From positions 2,790,001 to 2,854,000 of the forward strand of contig NZ_CP126970.1 of the NCBI RefSeq assembly GCF_030252185.1: a stretch of DNA of 64,000 nt, read 5' to 3'. The first letter of the stretch is position 1, and every line of letters starts with the position of its first letter. The translations under genes were made by a program, and so were the position numbers. Source of the DNA: Corynebacterium suedekumii (lineage in GTDB: Bacteria > Actinomycetota > Actinomycetes > Mycobacteriales > Mycobacteriaceae). The notes under the pieces were generated by a model, which had not been told where the DNA came from, made no database searches, and saw only the letters and a list, made by a program, of their open reading frames with translations. Of the stretch, positions 46,441-55,127 are shown one piece after another.

Positions 46441-46977
46441 TTACCGTGACCGCACCGTCCCGAGCTTGTCGACGCCCACTTCCGGCACCCGCGCACGGAT
46501 CAGGTCGACGAGTTCAAAGGGCTGCGGGGTCGCCCCCTCGGGAAAGCGCACCGTGTACGGCGCCAGGGCCCGGGTATCCTCGCCGGACCGTCCCACCCGC
46601 TCCGGGACGTGCGCCGGGAGCAGGACGAGGAAGGTGCCGCGGCCCGGCCGGGAGTAGAGCTGGATGTGGCTCAGCTGTGACAGGGGGAAGGTGACGCCGG
46701 TGCGCGGGAGGGTGACGCGGTCGTCGATACGCAGGGTGGGGCGGGAACGGCGGTGCAGGACCACCGCCAGCATGATGAGGGAGAGAAGCATGCCGGTGGC
46801 CGGCGCGGCGGTGGCGACGAGGTAGAAGGACTCCAGTGTCGGGTCGGCCTGTGCGCGGGCCGAGCAGAGCAGGCCGAGAAGGATCGGGGCCAGGACGACG
46901 AGGAAGATCACGCCGATGATGACGGCCCGGCTTCGGGCCAGGTGGGCCGCCGAGGGACGCAGGGTGATCGTGTCCAT
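46441..46977 (-). CDS. hypothetical membrane protein with PH-like tail
   Basis: 178 aa. Two hydrophobic helices (residues ~20-40 and ~52-72), then a soluble beta-rich segment (TLRIDDRVTLPRTGVTFPLSQLSHIQLYSRPGRGTFLVLLPAHV) resembling a bacterial PH-like or DUF3093-type fold. ATG 46977. It stops 40 nt upstream of the native permease start. No family name assigned. Confidence 0.68.
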   Translation of the reverse strand: MDTITLRPSAAHLARSRAVIIGVIFLVVLAPILLGLLCSARAQADPTLESFYLVATAAPATGMLLSLIMLAVVLHRRSRPTLRIDDRVTLPRTGVTFPLSQLSHIQLYSRPGRGTFLVLLPAHVPERVGRSGEDTRALAPYTVRFPEGATPQPFELVDLIRARVPEVGVDKLGTVRSR

Positions 46978-47645
46978 GATGGCGCGATCTTAACCCATTC
47001 CGTGGTTATCTCCCCTGCACGTTCGTCTGCGGGTGAAACGGCGTCCGCCCGTCCCTGAGGAGCATATGTGCCTTCCATATATCAACGGAGGACAATATCA
47101 CTGCGACAGTCCATACCTATATGTACAACATCCGGCCATGACCGGCGAGCAGAACGGGGTTGTCCAGCTATCCCTGCGCAGACGAGTCCGTCACAGACAA
47201 TGTCGGGTCGAGCATCCCGACGACCACATATCCATATGCCACCAGCGACGTCGGGAACCAACGGCGTCCCCCCGGCCAGAAACCCCATCGGCGCTGGATA
47301 CACCCCACGACTGGGACATAAATGTAACGCCAACCTTCCTTGCGCATACACAATGGTAGGAAGGGTGCGAAAGTTCCCTGCGGTAAATATGGGATTTTTA
47401 TACAACATCCTGTCAATCGACTCAGAAATTAGGACCACCCCACAACTGGTGATAACCTCGACAGTCACTGGTACGGTAAATCTAGTAGATAAGAATTCTT
47501 CGAAAAGTCACGTGCATTGATATATGCTTGTGGTAAAACTTAGAAAATAGTAAGCCACCTGAGAAGCAGGCGGGCTTTCTCGCCATTTCTCATCCCCCCC
47601 CGCCGGGGAGACCCTTCCCGGCACATGTTCAAAAGGAGCCTACGC
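46978..47645. other. 668-nt gene-poor, low-GC gap
   Basis: Sharply more AT-rich than the rest of the window (tracts such as AAATATGGGATTTTTATAC). Open frames within it on both strands have no family signal and poor codon bias. It separates the IS-disrupted permease locus from the phosphonate island. It holds one terminator-like hairpin near its right end and the GntR leader. It may be the degraded edge of a transferred segment. Confidence 0.6.
47552..47578 (+). terminator. terminator-like hairpin in the GntR leader
   Basis: AAGCC-A-CCTG / CAGG-CG-GGCTT with a 5-nt loop, followed by TTCTCGCCATTTC. It lies 68 nt before the GntR start. It may end a short upstream transcript or act as an attenuator. 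Confidence 0.5.
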
Positions 47646-48443
47646 ATGGGTCAGGCAGCCACGATGCCCCGCAAGACCTCCCAGCGTTACGAGACCATCA
47701 TCACCCACATCCGGGCGGCCATCCAGGACGGCACCTACCGTCCCGGCGACGAGCTCCCGTCCGAGGCCGAACTGTGCCAGCAGTTCGACTCCTCACGGGG
47801 ACCCGTCCGCCAGGCCATGTCCCTGCTGCGCACCGAAGGACTCATCTCCACCGGTCGCGGCCGGCGCAGCACGGTGCTCACCACCGCCGCCACCGGCACC
47901 TTCGACTCCATCCTCTCCATCTCCGAGTGGCTGGTGTCCCTGGGCAAGGAACCCGGCCAGCGCACCGAATGGATCGCCCGCCGCCCCGCCGACGAGATCA
48001 CCGCCCAGCACCTCAAGGTCACCGAGGGCGAGAAAGTTGTCTCCATGCTGCGCCTGCGCCTGGCCGACGACGAGCCCATCGCCGTCGAACGCATCGCCTT
48101 CCCCGCCGAGATCGGCCAGCACATCCTCGACTTCGACACCGACAGCGGCTCCATCCACCGCGTCCTGCTGGACAAGGGCGTCGACTTCGAGAGCATCACC
48201 CGCACCGTCTCCGCCATGCTCGCCACCGACGAGGACGCCCGCCTACTGGGCATCGCACCCGGCTCACCCCTTCTCCGCCTCGGGCTCGTGGCCTCCGACA
48301 AGCAGGGCCACATCCTCGAGTTCGCCGACTACCGCTACAACGCCGAGGATCTGGCGATGCACCTCAACAGCGTGCGCGGCACCCCGACCCCCGCGTGGCT
48401 CGCGCCGCACGAGGGTGTGTCCGACGATCTCCCGGCCAGCTGA
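47646..48443 (+). CDS. GntR/HutC-family regulator (UTRA domain), phosphonate island copy 1
   Basis: 265 aa from ATG 47646 (AAAGGAG 7 nt upstream). N-terminal GntR winged helix: SQRYETIITHIRAAIQDGTYRPGDELPSEAELCQQFDSSRGPVRQAMSLLRTEGLI. UTRA effector domain from ~residue 95 (FDSILSISEWLVSLGKEPGQ, DEPIAVERIAFPAEIG). It is clearly paralogous to the GntR at 55128-55895: both share PSEAELC-x-x-FDS-x-RG-x-VRQA and FDTDSGSI. It converges on the alcohol dehydrogenase gene with a 4-nt gap. Probable controller of the phosphonate operon; ligand unknown. Confidence 0.88.
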   Translation: MGQAATMPRKTSQRYETIITHIRAAIQDGTYRPGDELPSEAELCQQFDSSRGPVRQAMSLLRTEGLISTGRGRRSTVLTTAATGTFDSILSISEWLVSLGKEPGQRTEWIARRPADEITAQHLKVTEGEKVVSMLRLRLADDEPIAVERIAFPAEIGQHILDFDTDSGSIHRVLLDKGVDFESITRTVSAMLATDEDARLLGIAPGSPLLRLGLVASDKQGHILEFADYRYNAEDLAMHLNSVRGTPTPAWLAPHEGVSDDLPAS

Positions 48444-48447
48444 CCGG

Positions 48448-49461
48448 CTAGGAATCCAGGGCAACCACCGTCCGCAGGGCTCCCGACGGCGACGCGAACG
48501 CCGCCGGGAGCTCTGCGAGTGAGATGGGACCGTCAAGAATCCGGTCCCAGGGCAGCTGATCCCCCTCGCAGTCGAGGAACCCGACCGCCTCCCGTAGATG
48601 ACGCGGTTCGTAGTTGTGGACGCCCGTGATGGTGCGCCACCCCCGAACCACCCATTCCGGGTCAACGCTGACGTCGGGCACCGGTGCCACCGTTCCGGCG
48701 AGCACCGCCACTCCCCCCAGGTCCAGGGACCGGATGCAGGCGTCAGCCCCCTGGGCTACGCCGGAGAACTCCAGCGCCACATCCACCAGGTGATCATCTC
48801 CCGGAGCGACCACCTCGTCCGCCAACGGACGCGCCAGGTCCCGCGACACCGGACTGGGGTCGCAGGCGATGATTGTCCCGGCTCCACCGGCACGCACCGC
48901 CGCCAGCGCGACCATGCCCAGCATGCCGACCCCGTTGACCAGGACCGTCCGCCCGACGAGATCACCGGCCCTCTCCAGGACCGCCATCACCGTGGCCACG
49001 GCGCACCCGGCGGTCGAGGCCACCGCATCCGGGATACTGTCGGGCACGATCTCCGCAGCCTGGCCAGCCCGGAGATGAATGTGTGAGGCGTAGGTGCCGG
49101 ACAGGGGCCAGGCCCCCTCCACATGCTCGTGGCCGGCTTTGAGCACCTCCTCACACTTCGCGCTCAGTCCCCGCGCACAGTTCCGGCACCGTCCACACGT
49201 GGAGGTCACCGAGAACACGACGCGCTGCCCGGGGGCGATTCCGGGCCGGCGGCTGGTGACCACCGTGCCCACGCCCTCGTGGCCGAGAATGGACGGGCAC
49301 GCGCCCGGACGTCGCCCGGAGACCGTGTGCCGGTCCGATCCACAGATGGTGGCGGTGGTCATGCGGACCAGCACCTCACCGTCCGCCAGCTCCGGCAGTG
49401 CCAGTTCGGACAGCTGGAACCGCTGGTCACCCAGCCACACCTGAGCCTGTGCCGTCCCCAT
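48448..49461 (-). CDS. phosphonate-catabolism-associated zinc alcohol dehydrogenase
   Basis: 337 aa, medium-chain dehydrogenase. Catalytic zinc ligands CGSDRHT and GHEGVGT, structural Cys4 lobe CGRCRNCARGLSAKC, and a Rossmann motif VNGVGMLGMVALAAV. It fits the alcohol dehydrogenase family predicted to accompany phosphonate genes (TIGR03366 type). Last gene of phnD-phnC-phnE-HAD-ADH; its ATG overlaps the HAD stop (TGATG). In the pathway it would act on acetaldehyde or a related product, which is inference. Confidence 0.85.
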   Translation of the reverse strand: MGTAQAQVWLGDQRFQLSELALPELADGEVLVRMTTATICGSDRHTVSGRRPGACPSILGHEGVGTVVTSRRPGIAPGQRVVFSVTSTCGRCRNCARGLSAKCEEVLKAGHEHVEGAWPLSGTYASHIHLRAGQAAEIVPDSIPDAVASTAGCAVATVMAVLERAGDLVGRTVLVNGVGMLGMVALAAVRAGGAGTIIACDPSPVSRDLARPLADEVVAPGDDHLVDVALEFSGVAQGADACIRSLDLGGVAVLAGTVAPVPDVSVDPEWVVRGWRTITGVHNYEPRHLREAVGFLDCEGDQLPWDRILDGPISLAELPAAFASPSGALRTVVALDS

Positions 49462-50135
49462 CAGTGGGCGCCGGCAAGGAGAGTGGGCAGGTCCGCGGCG
49501 GAGTCCAGCACCCGGTCAGCGCCGAGCCGCTCGAAGTCTCCCCTGTCCAGGTGCCCGGTGAGCACTCCCACGGAGATGACACCCGCACGCTGGGCCGACA
49601 CCACATCAGAGGCGGTGTCCCCCACGCTGACGACCTGGGCCGGATCAGTCACCCCGGTGGTCGCCATCACCTGCTGGATCATGAACGGCTCCGGGCGCCC
49701 CGCCGCCACCTCGTCGCCGGTGGCGGTCGTGTCAAACTGGTCCCCGATCCGCCAGCCCATCGCCGAGAAGATGAGATCCGCGATCTCCCGGCTGAACCCG
49801 GTGGTCAGCCCGACCTTCACCCCGTCTGCCCGGAGAGTCCGCAGTGCCTCTTCGACGCCGTCGAGCGGAACCGGCGGGTTCTCGGTGTAGGCGCGTCGCA
49901 GCTCCGCCCGGAACCACTCCCACGCCTTCTCCACCAGCTCCTCGCCCGGCTCCACGCCACCGATCTCCAGCAGGTTACGGATGGCCCACTTCTTCTCAGT
50001 GCCCATCCACTCCTGGAACTGGTCGTCGCTGTAGCGGGCACCCTCCCGTTCGGTGGCCTCCCGCAGGACGCGGTACACCTCGTCCCGGTCATTGATGGTG
50101 GTACCTGCCATGTCGAAGACGGCGAGAGTGAACAT
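49461..50135 (-). CDS. PhnX-like HAD hydrolase (phosphonatase-like)
   Basis: 224 aa, HAD superfamily. Motif 1 is FDMAGTTIND with nucleophile Asp 8 and the DxAGTT form characteristic of phosphonatases. Motif 2 is GLTTGFS and motif 4 VVSVGDTASDVVSAQRAG. The Lys that forms a Schiff base in PhnX is not clearly in place, so this is the 'PhnX-like' subfamily (TIGR03351 type) rather than classical PhnX. Expected to cleave phosphonoacetaldehyde or a close analogue to an aldehyde and phosphate. Starts 33 nt after phnE; coupled to the dehydrogenase gene. Confidence 0.85.
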   Translation of the reverse strand: MFTLAVFDMAGTTINDRDEVYRVLREATEREGARYSDDQFQEWMGTEKKWAIRNLLEIGGVEPGEELVEKAWEWFRAELRRAYTENPPVPLDGVEEALRTLRADGVKVGLTTGFSREIADLIFSAMGWRIGDQFDTTATGDEVAAGRPEPFMIQQVMATTGVTDPAQVVSVGDTASDVVSAQRAGVISVGVLTGHLDRGDFERLGADRVLDSAADLPTLLAGAH

Positions 50136-50167
50136 TCGGACTCCTTGGATGAGTGAGATTGAGACAG

Positions 50168-51850
50168 TTAACGGACGCTGTTGCGCAGCCAGATCGAGAC
50201 CGCCTCGACGGCGAGGACGACGGCGACCATGAGCAGCAGGATCATCGTCACCACGTCGAACTGGTTGATTCGCGAGGCGTTGAGCAGCAGGTAGCCGACA
50301 CCTCCGGCACCGACCACACCGAGCAGCGTGGCGGAACGGATGTTGGTGTCCAACAGGTACATCGTGTGGGCGATGAAGGCCGGGGCCGCCTGCCGGACGG
50401 TGGCGGAGAAGAAGATCTGCAGTTCCGAGGCACCGGCGGTGCGCAGCGCCTCCTGGACCTCGACGTCGGTCTCCTCGAGGGAGTCGGCGACGAGTTTGGA
50501 CAACAGACCGACCGCCCCCACCGCCAGGGCGAGGGTGCCGGCCACCCCACCGAGGCCGGAGATGACGACGAAGATGATCGCCAGAATGAGCTCGGGGATA
50601 CCGCGGACGATGACGATGAACGTGCGGAACGCACCGTGGACGTAGCGGTTGGCCACGACGTTACGGGCGGCGAGGACACCGATCGGGATGGCGAGGATCG
50701 CACCGAGGAACGTGGCCGCCAGAGCGATCTGGACTGTCACCAGCAGCTGTTCGATGATCGCGTCCATGGAGCCGCGGGCGGACGGAGGGAAGAACAACCC
50801 CAGGGTGGCGGGCAGATCCGCCAGGCCCTTCCAGATGTCCCGCCACGAGAGATCCACCTCGATGAAGGCGAGGACGGTGAGCACTGCGAGCAGGATGACG
50901 GCGCCGAATCGACGCACCCGGTCCATGGTCCACGGCGGTGTGAGATCGAGGTCGCCGGACCCGGCAGGGGTGCTGCCCCGACGGTTGAGCATCCGGTCAG
51001 CCCAGGTGCCACCGACCACCGAACCGCCCGAACGGTTCATGATCGCGGCACGGATGGCACCGGAGATCAGCTCGATGAGGATGCACAGGACCAGCACGAT
51101 GACGGCGAGTGCCATCCCCCGCTGGTAGTTGAGCACCCGGAGGGAGTCGGAGATGGCCAGGCCGATGCCGCCGACGCCGACGTAGCCGAGCAGGACCGAG
51201 GTCCGGAGGTTGATGTCGAAGCGGTGCAGGGCCGTCGCGATGATCTGCGGCATGAGCACCTGCGGGATCGACGCGGTGATCTGCTGTCGACGGGTACCGC
51301 CGACGGATTCCACGGACTGGCGGGGGCCGTCGTCGAGTTCCTCGATGGCGTCCCCGTAGAGCTTGGCGATCATGCCGACCGAATGGATGCCCATGGCCAG
51401 GATGCCGGCTGCCGGGCCCAGGCCGAACATGCGCAGGAAGATGATGGCCAGCACGAGGTCCGGGATGGCGCGGGCCAGGACAGTCACCGTCCGGGCCACC
51501 CACTTCGCGGTCCGGCCGGTCGTCGTCGGGGTCGCCGAGAACAGGGCGACCGGGATCGACAACGCCACCGACAGGGCGGTCGCGAGGAACACGATGGCCA
51601 GGGTCTCCACCACGAGGGCGACGGTCTCCCCCAGCGGTGGGAAGTCGAGCGGCAGCGTACGGCCGATGAAGTTGACGGCGTTGTCGAAGGAGTCCGCGAT
51701 GGTCCGGACGCTGATCCCGATCTCGCTGACCGACCAGGCGCCCGCGACGACGATACCGAGCAGCACCACGGCCGCCGCCGTGGAGTTGAGCGAGGGACAA
51801 GGCCGGGCGGCTGCCGGGGTCGGCGGCGTCGTGGTTGTCGCAGTACTCAT
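50168..51850 (-). CDS. phnE: phosphonate ABC transporter permease, fused PhnE1-PhnE2
   Basis: 560 aa, twice the usual PhnE length. Two binding-protein-dependent transport domains: residues ~20-285 and ~305-560, each with ~5-6 helices and an EAA-type loop (first DAIEELDDGPRQSVESVGGTRRQQI, second DSLEETDVEVQEALRTAGASELQIFF). So the heterodimer is encoded in one chain. Its ATG overlaps the phnC stop by 4 nt. It forms the membrane channel with PhnC and PhnD. Confidence 0.9.
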   Translation of the reverse strand: MSTATTTTPPTPAAARPCPSLNSTAAAVVLLGIVVAGAWSVSEIGISVRTIADSFDNAVNFIGRTLPLDFPPLGETVALVVETLAIVFLATALSVALSIPVALFSATPTTTGRTAKWVARTVTVLARAIPDLVLAIIFLRMFGLGPAAGILAMGIHSVGMIAKLYGDAIEELDDGPRQSVESVGGTRRQQITASIPQVLMPQIIATALHRFDINLRTSVLLGYVGVGGIGLAISDSLRVLNYQRGMALAVIVLVLCILIELISGAIRAAIMNRSGGSVVGGTWADRMLNRRGSTPAGSGDLDLTPPWTMDRVRRFGAVILLAVLTVLAFIEVDLSWRDIWKGLADLPATLGLFFPPSARGSMDAIIEQLLVTVQIALAATFLGAILAIPIGVLAARNVVANRYVHGAFRTFIVIVRGIPELILAIIFVVISGLGGVAGTLALAVGAVGLLSKLVADSLEETDVEVQEALRTAGASELQIFFSATVRQAAPAFIAHTMYLLDTNIRSATLLGVVGAGGVGYLLLNASRINQFDVVTMILLLMVAVVLAVEAVSIWLRNSVR

Positions 51851-52698
51851 CGACGGACCTCGCTGTCCGCGGCGTCCGGAGCGGAGTCGTCCACGGCATC
51901 CAGACCGGAGACGCTGGAGTAGATCTCCGACGCCTGCTCGGCGCTCAGTCCCTGGGTCGGTTGGTCGAGCACCACCTGACCGCTGCGCAGACCGATGATG
52001 CGGTCGGCGAAGTCGATGGCCAGCTGCACCTGGTGCAGGGAGGCGATGACGGTGAGGTCGTCCTCCGCGGAGATGGTCTGCAGGAGGTTGATCACCTCGA
52101 GGGAGGACACGGGGTCAAGGGAGGCGACCGGCTCGTCGGCGAGCAGGACCTTCGGGTGCTGCATGAGCGCCCGGGCGATGGCCACCCGCTGCTGCTGGCC
52201 GCCCGAGAGGGTGTCGGCACGCTGGAAGGCCCGGTCGGCGAGACCGACCCGGTCGAGCTTCTCCATCGCCTCCCGGCGGACGCTCCTCGGGTACATCATG
52301 AGACTCAGGCGCGGTCCCCGGAGGGAACCGAGGCGGCCGGTGCACACGTTCTCGAGGACGGACATCGGGCCGACGAGGTTGAAGCTCTGGAAGATGACCC
52401 CGATGTCGCGACGCAGGTCACGCAGTTCTGCACCACAGGCGCGGGTGACGTCCCGGCCGAGGACCCGGATGGAGCCGGTGGTCGGGGTGTGCAGCCCGTT
52501 GATGTGGCGCAGGAGGGTGGATTTGCCGGAACCGGACAAGCCCAGCAGGACGGTGATGCCACCGGTCCGGAAGCCGACGGTGACGTCGTCGAGACCGAGT
52601 ACTCCGCCGCCGAAGTCCTTGGTCACGACGTTCATCTGGACCGCGTACATGGCGTCGAGTTCCCGTTGCATGTCGGGGGTGGGTCGGGTGGTGTTCAT
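51847..52698 (-). CDS. phnC: phosphonate ABC transporter ATP-binding protein
   Basis: 283 aa from ATG 52698. Walker A LLGLSGSGKSTLLRHING, Q-loop GVIFQSFNLVGPM, signature LSGGQQQRVAIARALM, Walker B VLLADEPVASLDP. The PhnC-type phrase LGSLRGPRLSLMMYP is present. Energises uptake of phosphonate with PhnE and PhnD. A 14-nt gap separates it from phnD upstream. Confidence 0.93.
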   Translation of the reverse strand: MNTTRPTPDMQRELDAMYAVQMNVVTKDFGGGVLGLDDVTVGFRTGGITVLLGLSGSGKSTLLRHINGLHTPTTGSIRVLGRDVTRACGAELRDLRRDIGVIFQSFNLVGPMSVLENVCTGRLGSLRGPRLSLMMYPRSVRREAMEKLDRVGLADRAFQRADTLSGGQQQRVAIARALMQHPKVLLADEPVASLDPVSSLEVINLLQTISAEDDLTVIASLHQVQLAIDFADRIIGLRSGQVVLDQPTQGLSAEQASEIYSSVSGLDAVDDSAPDAADSEVRR

Positions 52699-52712
52699 CC
52701 GGGTGTCTCCGA

Positions 52713-53669
52713 TCAGCCGACGTTCTGGCAGGCCTCGGCCTGGGTGACTTCGCAGATCTCGCGGATCGGGTCGAAGTCCTCGTCGGAGACGGGCAGGTAG
52801 CCCCACTCGATCTCCTCGGGCAGGACGCAGTCATCCTCGGACTCGCAGATCCCGGCCTCGACGAGGGCCGGCTTGCTGGCCTTCTCGCGGAGAACCTCGA
52901 TGATCTGGTCGGCGAGCTCGGGGTCGAGGGAGTCCCGGTTGACGCTGATCGGGTCCTCGGTGATGGGGTCGGACTCCCACACGGCCCGCAGCGAGCCCGG
53001 TTCCACCTGGCCGGATTCCTCGAGGGTCTTGAGCATGGTGTCGTGGGCGAAGGCGGCGTCACAGTCGCCGGCGTCGAGGGTGAGCAGGGAGGCGTCGTGT
53101 CCACCGGCGAGGATCGGGGTGAGGTCCTCGTTGAGGTCGATGCCGCCGTCCATGAGGCCCTTCATGGGGACCAGGTATCCGGAGGTGGAGGCCTGGTCGA
53201 CGAAGCAGACGTTGCGGCCGGCGAGGTCCTCGATGCCCTGGATGTCGGAGTCGGCCTTGACGTAGGCGAGGGAGGTGTAGGCGGGGGCGGTCTCCGGGTC
53301 ATGGGTCGGGGCGGCGGCGGGTTCCATGTTGACGCCGGAGTCCTTGGCGATGACGTAGGAGAAGGGGCCGAAGGAGGCGACGTCGACCTGGCCGGCGCGC
53401 ATTCCCTCGATGACGGCGGCGTAGTCGGAGGCGTTCTGGAACTCGACGGTCGCGCCGGTCTCCTGCTCGATGAGGGCGGTGATGTTGGAGAAGGTTGACT
53501 CCAGGGTGGCCGAGGATTCGGCGGGGACGGCGGCGAAGGTGATGGTGTCGCCGGAGGCGGAGCCGCCGTCGGCGTTGTCGGCGTCGGAGGAGCCGCAGGC
53601 GGTGAGGACGGCTGCGGTGAGGGCGGCGGTACCGAGTACTGCGGTGGTCCGGGCGAGGCGGTGGGACAT
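52713..53669 (-). CDS. phnD: phosphonate ABC transporter substrate-binding lipoprotein
   Basis: 318 aa from ATG 53669. Signal peptide with lipobox AVLTACGSS (Cys ~24). Phosphonate-binding fold: TITFAAVPAESSATLESTFSNITALIEQETGATVEF, VDVASFGPFSYVIAKDSG, NVCFVDQASTSGYLVPMKGLMD, and DAAFAHDTMLK. Binds the substrate outside the membrane and delivers it to PhnE. First gene of the five-gene operon. Its 101-nt upstream region carries the shared 13-bp motif. Confidence 0.92.
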   Translation of the reverse strand: MSHRLARTTAVLGTAALTAAVLTACGSSDADNADGGSASGDTITFAAVPAESSATLESTFSNITALIEQETGATVEFQNASDYAAVIEGMRAGQVDVASFGPFSYVIAKDSGVNMEPAAAPTHDPETAPAYTSLAYVKADSDIQGIEDLAGRNVCFVDQASTSGYLVPMKGLMDGGIDLNEDLTPILAGGHDASLLTLDAGDCDAAFAHDTMLKTLEESGQVEPGSLRAVWESDPITEDPISVNRDSLDPELADQIIEVLREKASKPALVEAGICESEDDCVLPEEIEWGYLPVSDEDFDPIREICEVTQAEACQNVG

Positions 53670-53744
53670 GGGGACTGCCTTTCGTGGAGGGCGGGGGTTA
53701 CCCGCCGTCTGCGGGTTCTCCCTCATTGTGGGGGGCGGTGCCGA

Positions 53745-53757
53745 AACTTGTCTAGGC
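53745..53757. promoter_or_regulatory. candidate operator 1, upstream of phnD
   Basis: AACTTGTCTAGGC, a 13-mer that recurs inverted at 54967-54979. The core GTCTAGGC is one base from the HutC/PhnF-type palindrome GTCTAGAC. Two AGTTCA copies follow with a 9-nt period. Lies ~76-88 nt before the phnD ATG. Confidence 0.5.
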
Positions 53758-53770
53758 GAGTTCAAAGAGT

Positions 53771-54925
53771 TCATGTACAGGTAACCCGGCGGTCGCCCGC
53801 CGGTCTGAAACCGGACACGCTTCCACCGGTGAGCGCAAGGTCGGCGACCCCGAAGGAGAGGGTCATGCCGATCCCGGAGGCGACCACCGCGACGGTGGTG
53901 CGGGAGTCGGGGCGGTCGAGAATGAGATTGGTCGCGGGACTGTCGGCGTACTGTCCCAGCCACCGCTGCCGCACCACGGGCCGGTCGATGCCGAGCAGCC
54001 CGGTCGCCCGGTTGAGCAGGAGCTGCCCGATCTCCTCGTCGATGAACGGTTCCGGGCTGAGGGAATAGGCGTGGGAGTCACCTACGAGCAGACCGCCCGG
54101 GATGCCGGCGACCATGAGGTTGGCGATGCAGTCCACCAGTTCAGGCTCCCGGTGGGCCAGCTCCTCCCGCAGCGCCCCCGCACCCGGCATGGCGGCGAAA
54201 CCGTCGTAGCGCGCCAGCGAGGTGCCCGTGAGCATGCCCAGTTCCGCCGGAATCCGGTCGGGACGGTCGATGAGAGTCATGACCAGGGTGCACACCCGCA
54301 GCTCGTGGCGTTCCGCGAGCTCGGGGAACAGCCCCATGAGGCGGTAACCGGGGCAGACGACGACATCCGTCGCCCGGAAGTCGCCACGCACGGTCTCGAC
54401 CACCCCGTCAGCCACGCCGGTGACCTGGGTGTTCCACACGAATGCCACTCCCTCACGCGCCAGCCAGTCGGCCAACACCGGGGCGGCCTCCCGGGGGTTG
54501 ACCCGCATGTCCCACGGCAGGTGGGCCCCACCCACCGCGGCGAGGCCGGGATGGCCGATGCCGGCGGCGACCCCGGCGGCGTCGACAAGCGTCACCTGGT
54601 CCGCGCCGCGATGGTCGGCGAATTCCCGCAGGACCTGCATCTCCGCATCGGTGGTGGCGGGTATCCAGGTCCCGGACTCGGCGGCCCAGAAGCCGGCTGC
54701 CGCAGCGGCGCGGCGCCAGCCGTCGCGTGCCACGGCGGCGACGTCCTGGATGATGTCCGCCTGGCCGGTGAAGCAGGCGTGACCGAAGTTCTGGATGGAG
54801 GAGCCGACGGGGCGGTCGGCACTGTCGATGACGGTGACGGTACGGCCCTGTTCGTGGGCGAGGAAGGCGGTGGCCAGGCCGATGATGCCGGAGCCGACGA
54901 CGATGAGATCAGGAGTGGAGGTCAT
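53771..54925 (-). CDS. FAD-dependent amine oxidase-like protein of the phosphonate island
   Basis: 384 aa from ATG 54925; ATGs at 54934 and 54937 are in frame and one of them may be the real start, since only they have a purine-rich stretch upstream. DAO-type fold: FAD-binding DLIVVGSGIIGLATAFLAHEQGRTVTVIDS, GSSIQNFGHA, and C-terminal TVAVVASGIGMTLSFGVADLALT. It matches the TIGR03364 group predicted for phosphonate catabolism, and similar enzymes have been reported to oxidise aminoethylphosphonate or its N-methyl form. That would yield phosphonoacetaldehyde for the HAD enzyme. Monocistronic with its own operator; divergent from the second GntR gene. Confidence 0.82.
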   Translation of the reverse strand: MTSTPDLIVVGSGIIGLATAFLAHEQGRTVTVIDSADRPVGSSIQNFGHACFTGQADIIQDVAAVARDGWRRAAAAAGFWAAESGTWIPATTDAEMQVLREFADHRGADQVTLVDAAGVAAGIGHPGLAAVGGAHLPWDMRVNPREAAPVLADWLAREGVAFVWNTQVTGVADGVVETVRGDFRATDVVVCPGYRLMGLFPELAERHELRVCTLVMTLIDRPDRIPAELGMLTGTSLARYDGFAAMPGAGALREELAHREPELVDCIANLMVAGIPGGLLVGDSHAYSLSPEPFIDEEIGQLLLNRATGLLGIDRPVVRQRWLGQYADSPATNLILDRPDSRTTVAVVASGIGMTLSFGVADLALTGGSVSGFRPAGDRRVTCT

Positions 54926-54966
54926 GCGGGCCATCATTCCGCCCCACCCCCGCCGCCGCCATTCCT

Positions 54967-54979
54967 GCCTAGACAAGTT
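54967..54979. promoter_or_regulatory. candidate operator 2, upstream of the FAD oxidoreductase
   Basis: GCCTAGACAAGTT, the exact reverse complement of the motif before phnD. It is followed by an 11-nt-period repeat GTTCATGAAAA-GTTAACC. Located ~42 bp before the FAD gene start, in the 202-nt divergent promoter region shared with the second GntR gene. Confidence 0.5.
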
Positions 54980-55091
54980 CATGAAAAGTTAACCAAGTCA
55001 GCCACTCGGCCGCGCTCACATCCCCTCGTGTCACCCGCTTCCCCGTGTGTGATTGCCGGATCGGCGGTAACATGTCCACCAATACCCCGAC

Positions 55092-55110
55092 CTTGTTCAG
55101 AGAAGTTCAT
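55092..55110. promoter_or_regulatory. degenerate operator 3 at the second GntR gene
   Basis: CTTGTTCAGAGAAGTTCAT aligns with CTTGTCTAGGCGAGTTCAA of site 1 with six mismatches. It has two GTTCA copies with a 10-nt period. It lies 18 nt before the GTG start, so the regulator may limit its own expression. Confidence 0.35.
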
Positions 55111-55127
55111 CCGCCGAGGAGACAGCC

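Noticed and set aside
47068..47520. 150-codon open frame in the AT-rich gap
   Set aside because: No Shine-Dalgarno, no recognisable domain, codon use unlike the rest, and overlapping frames of similar quality on both strands.
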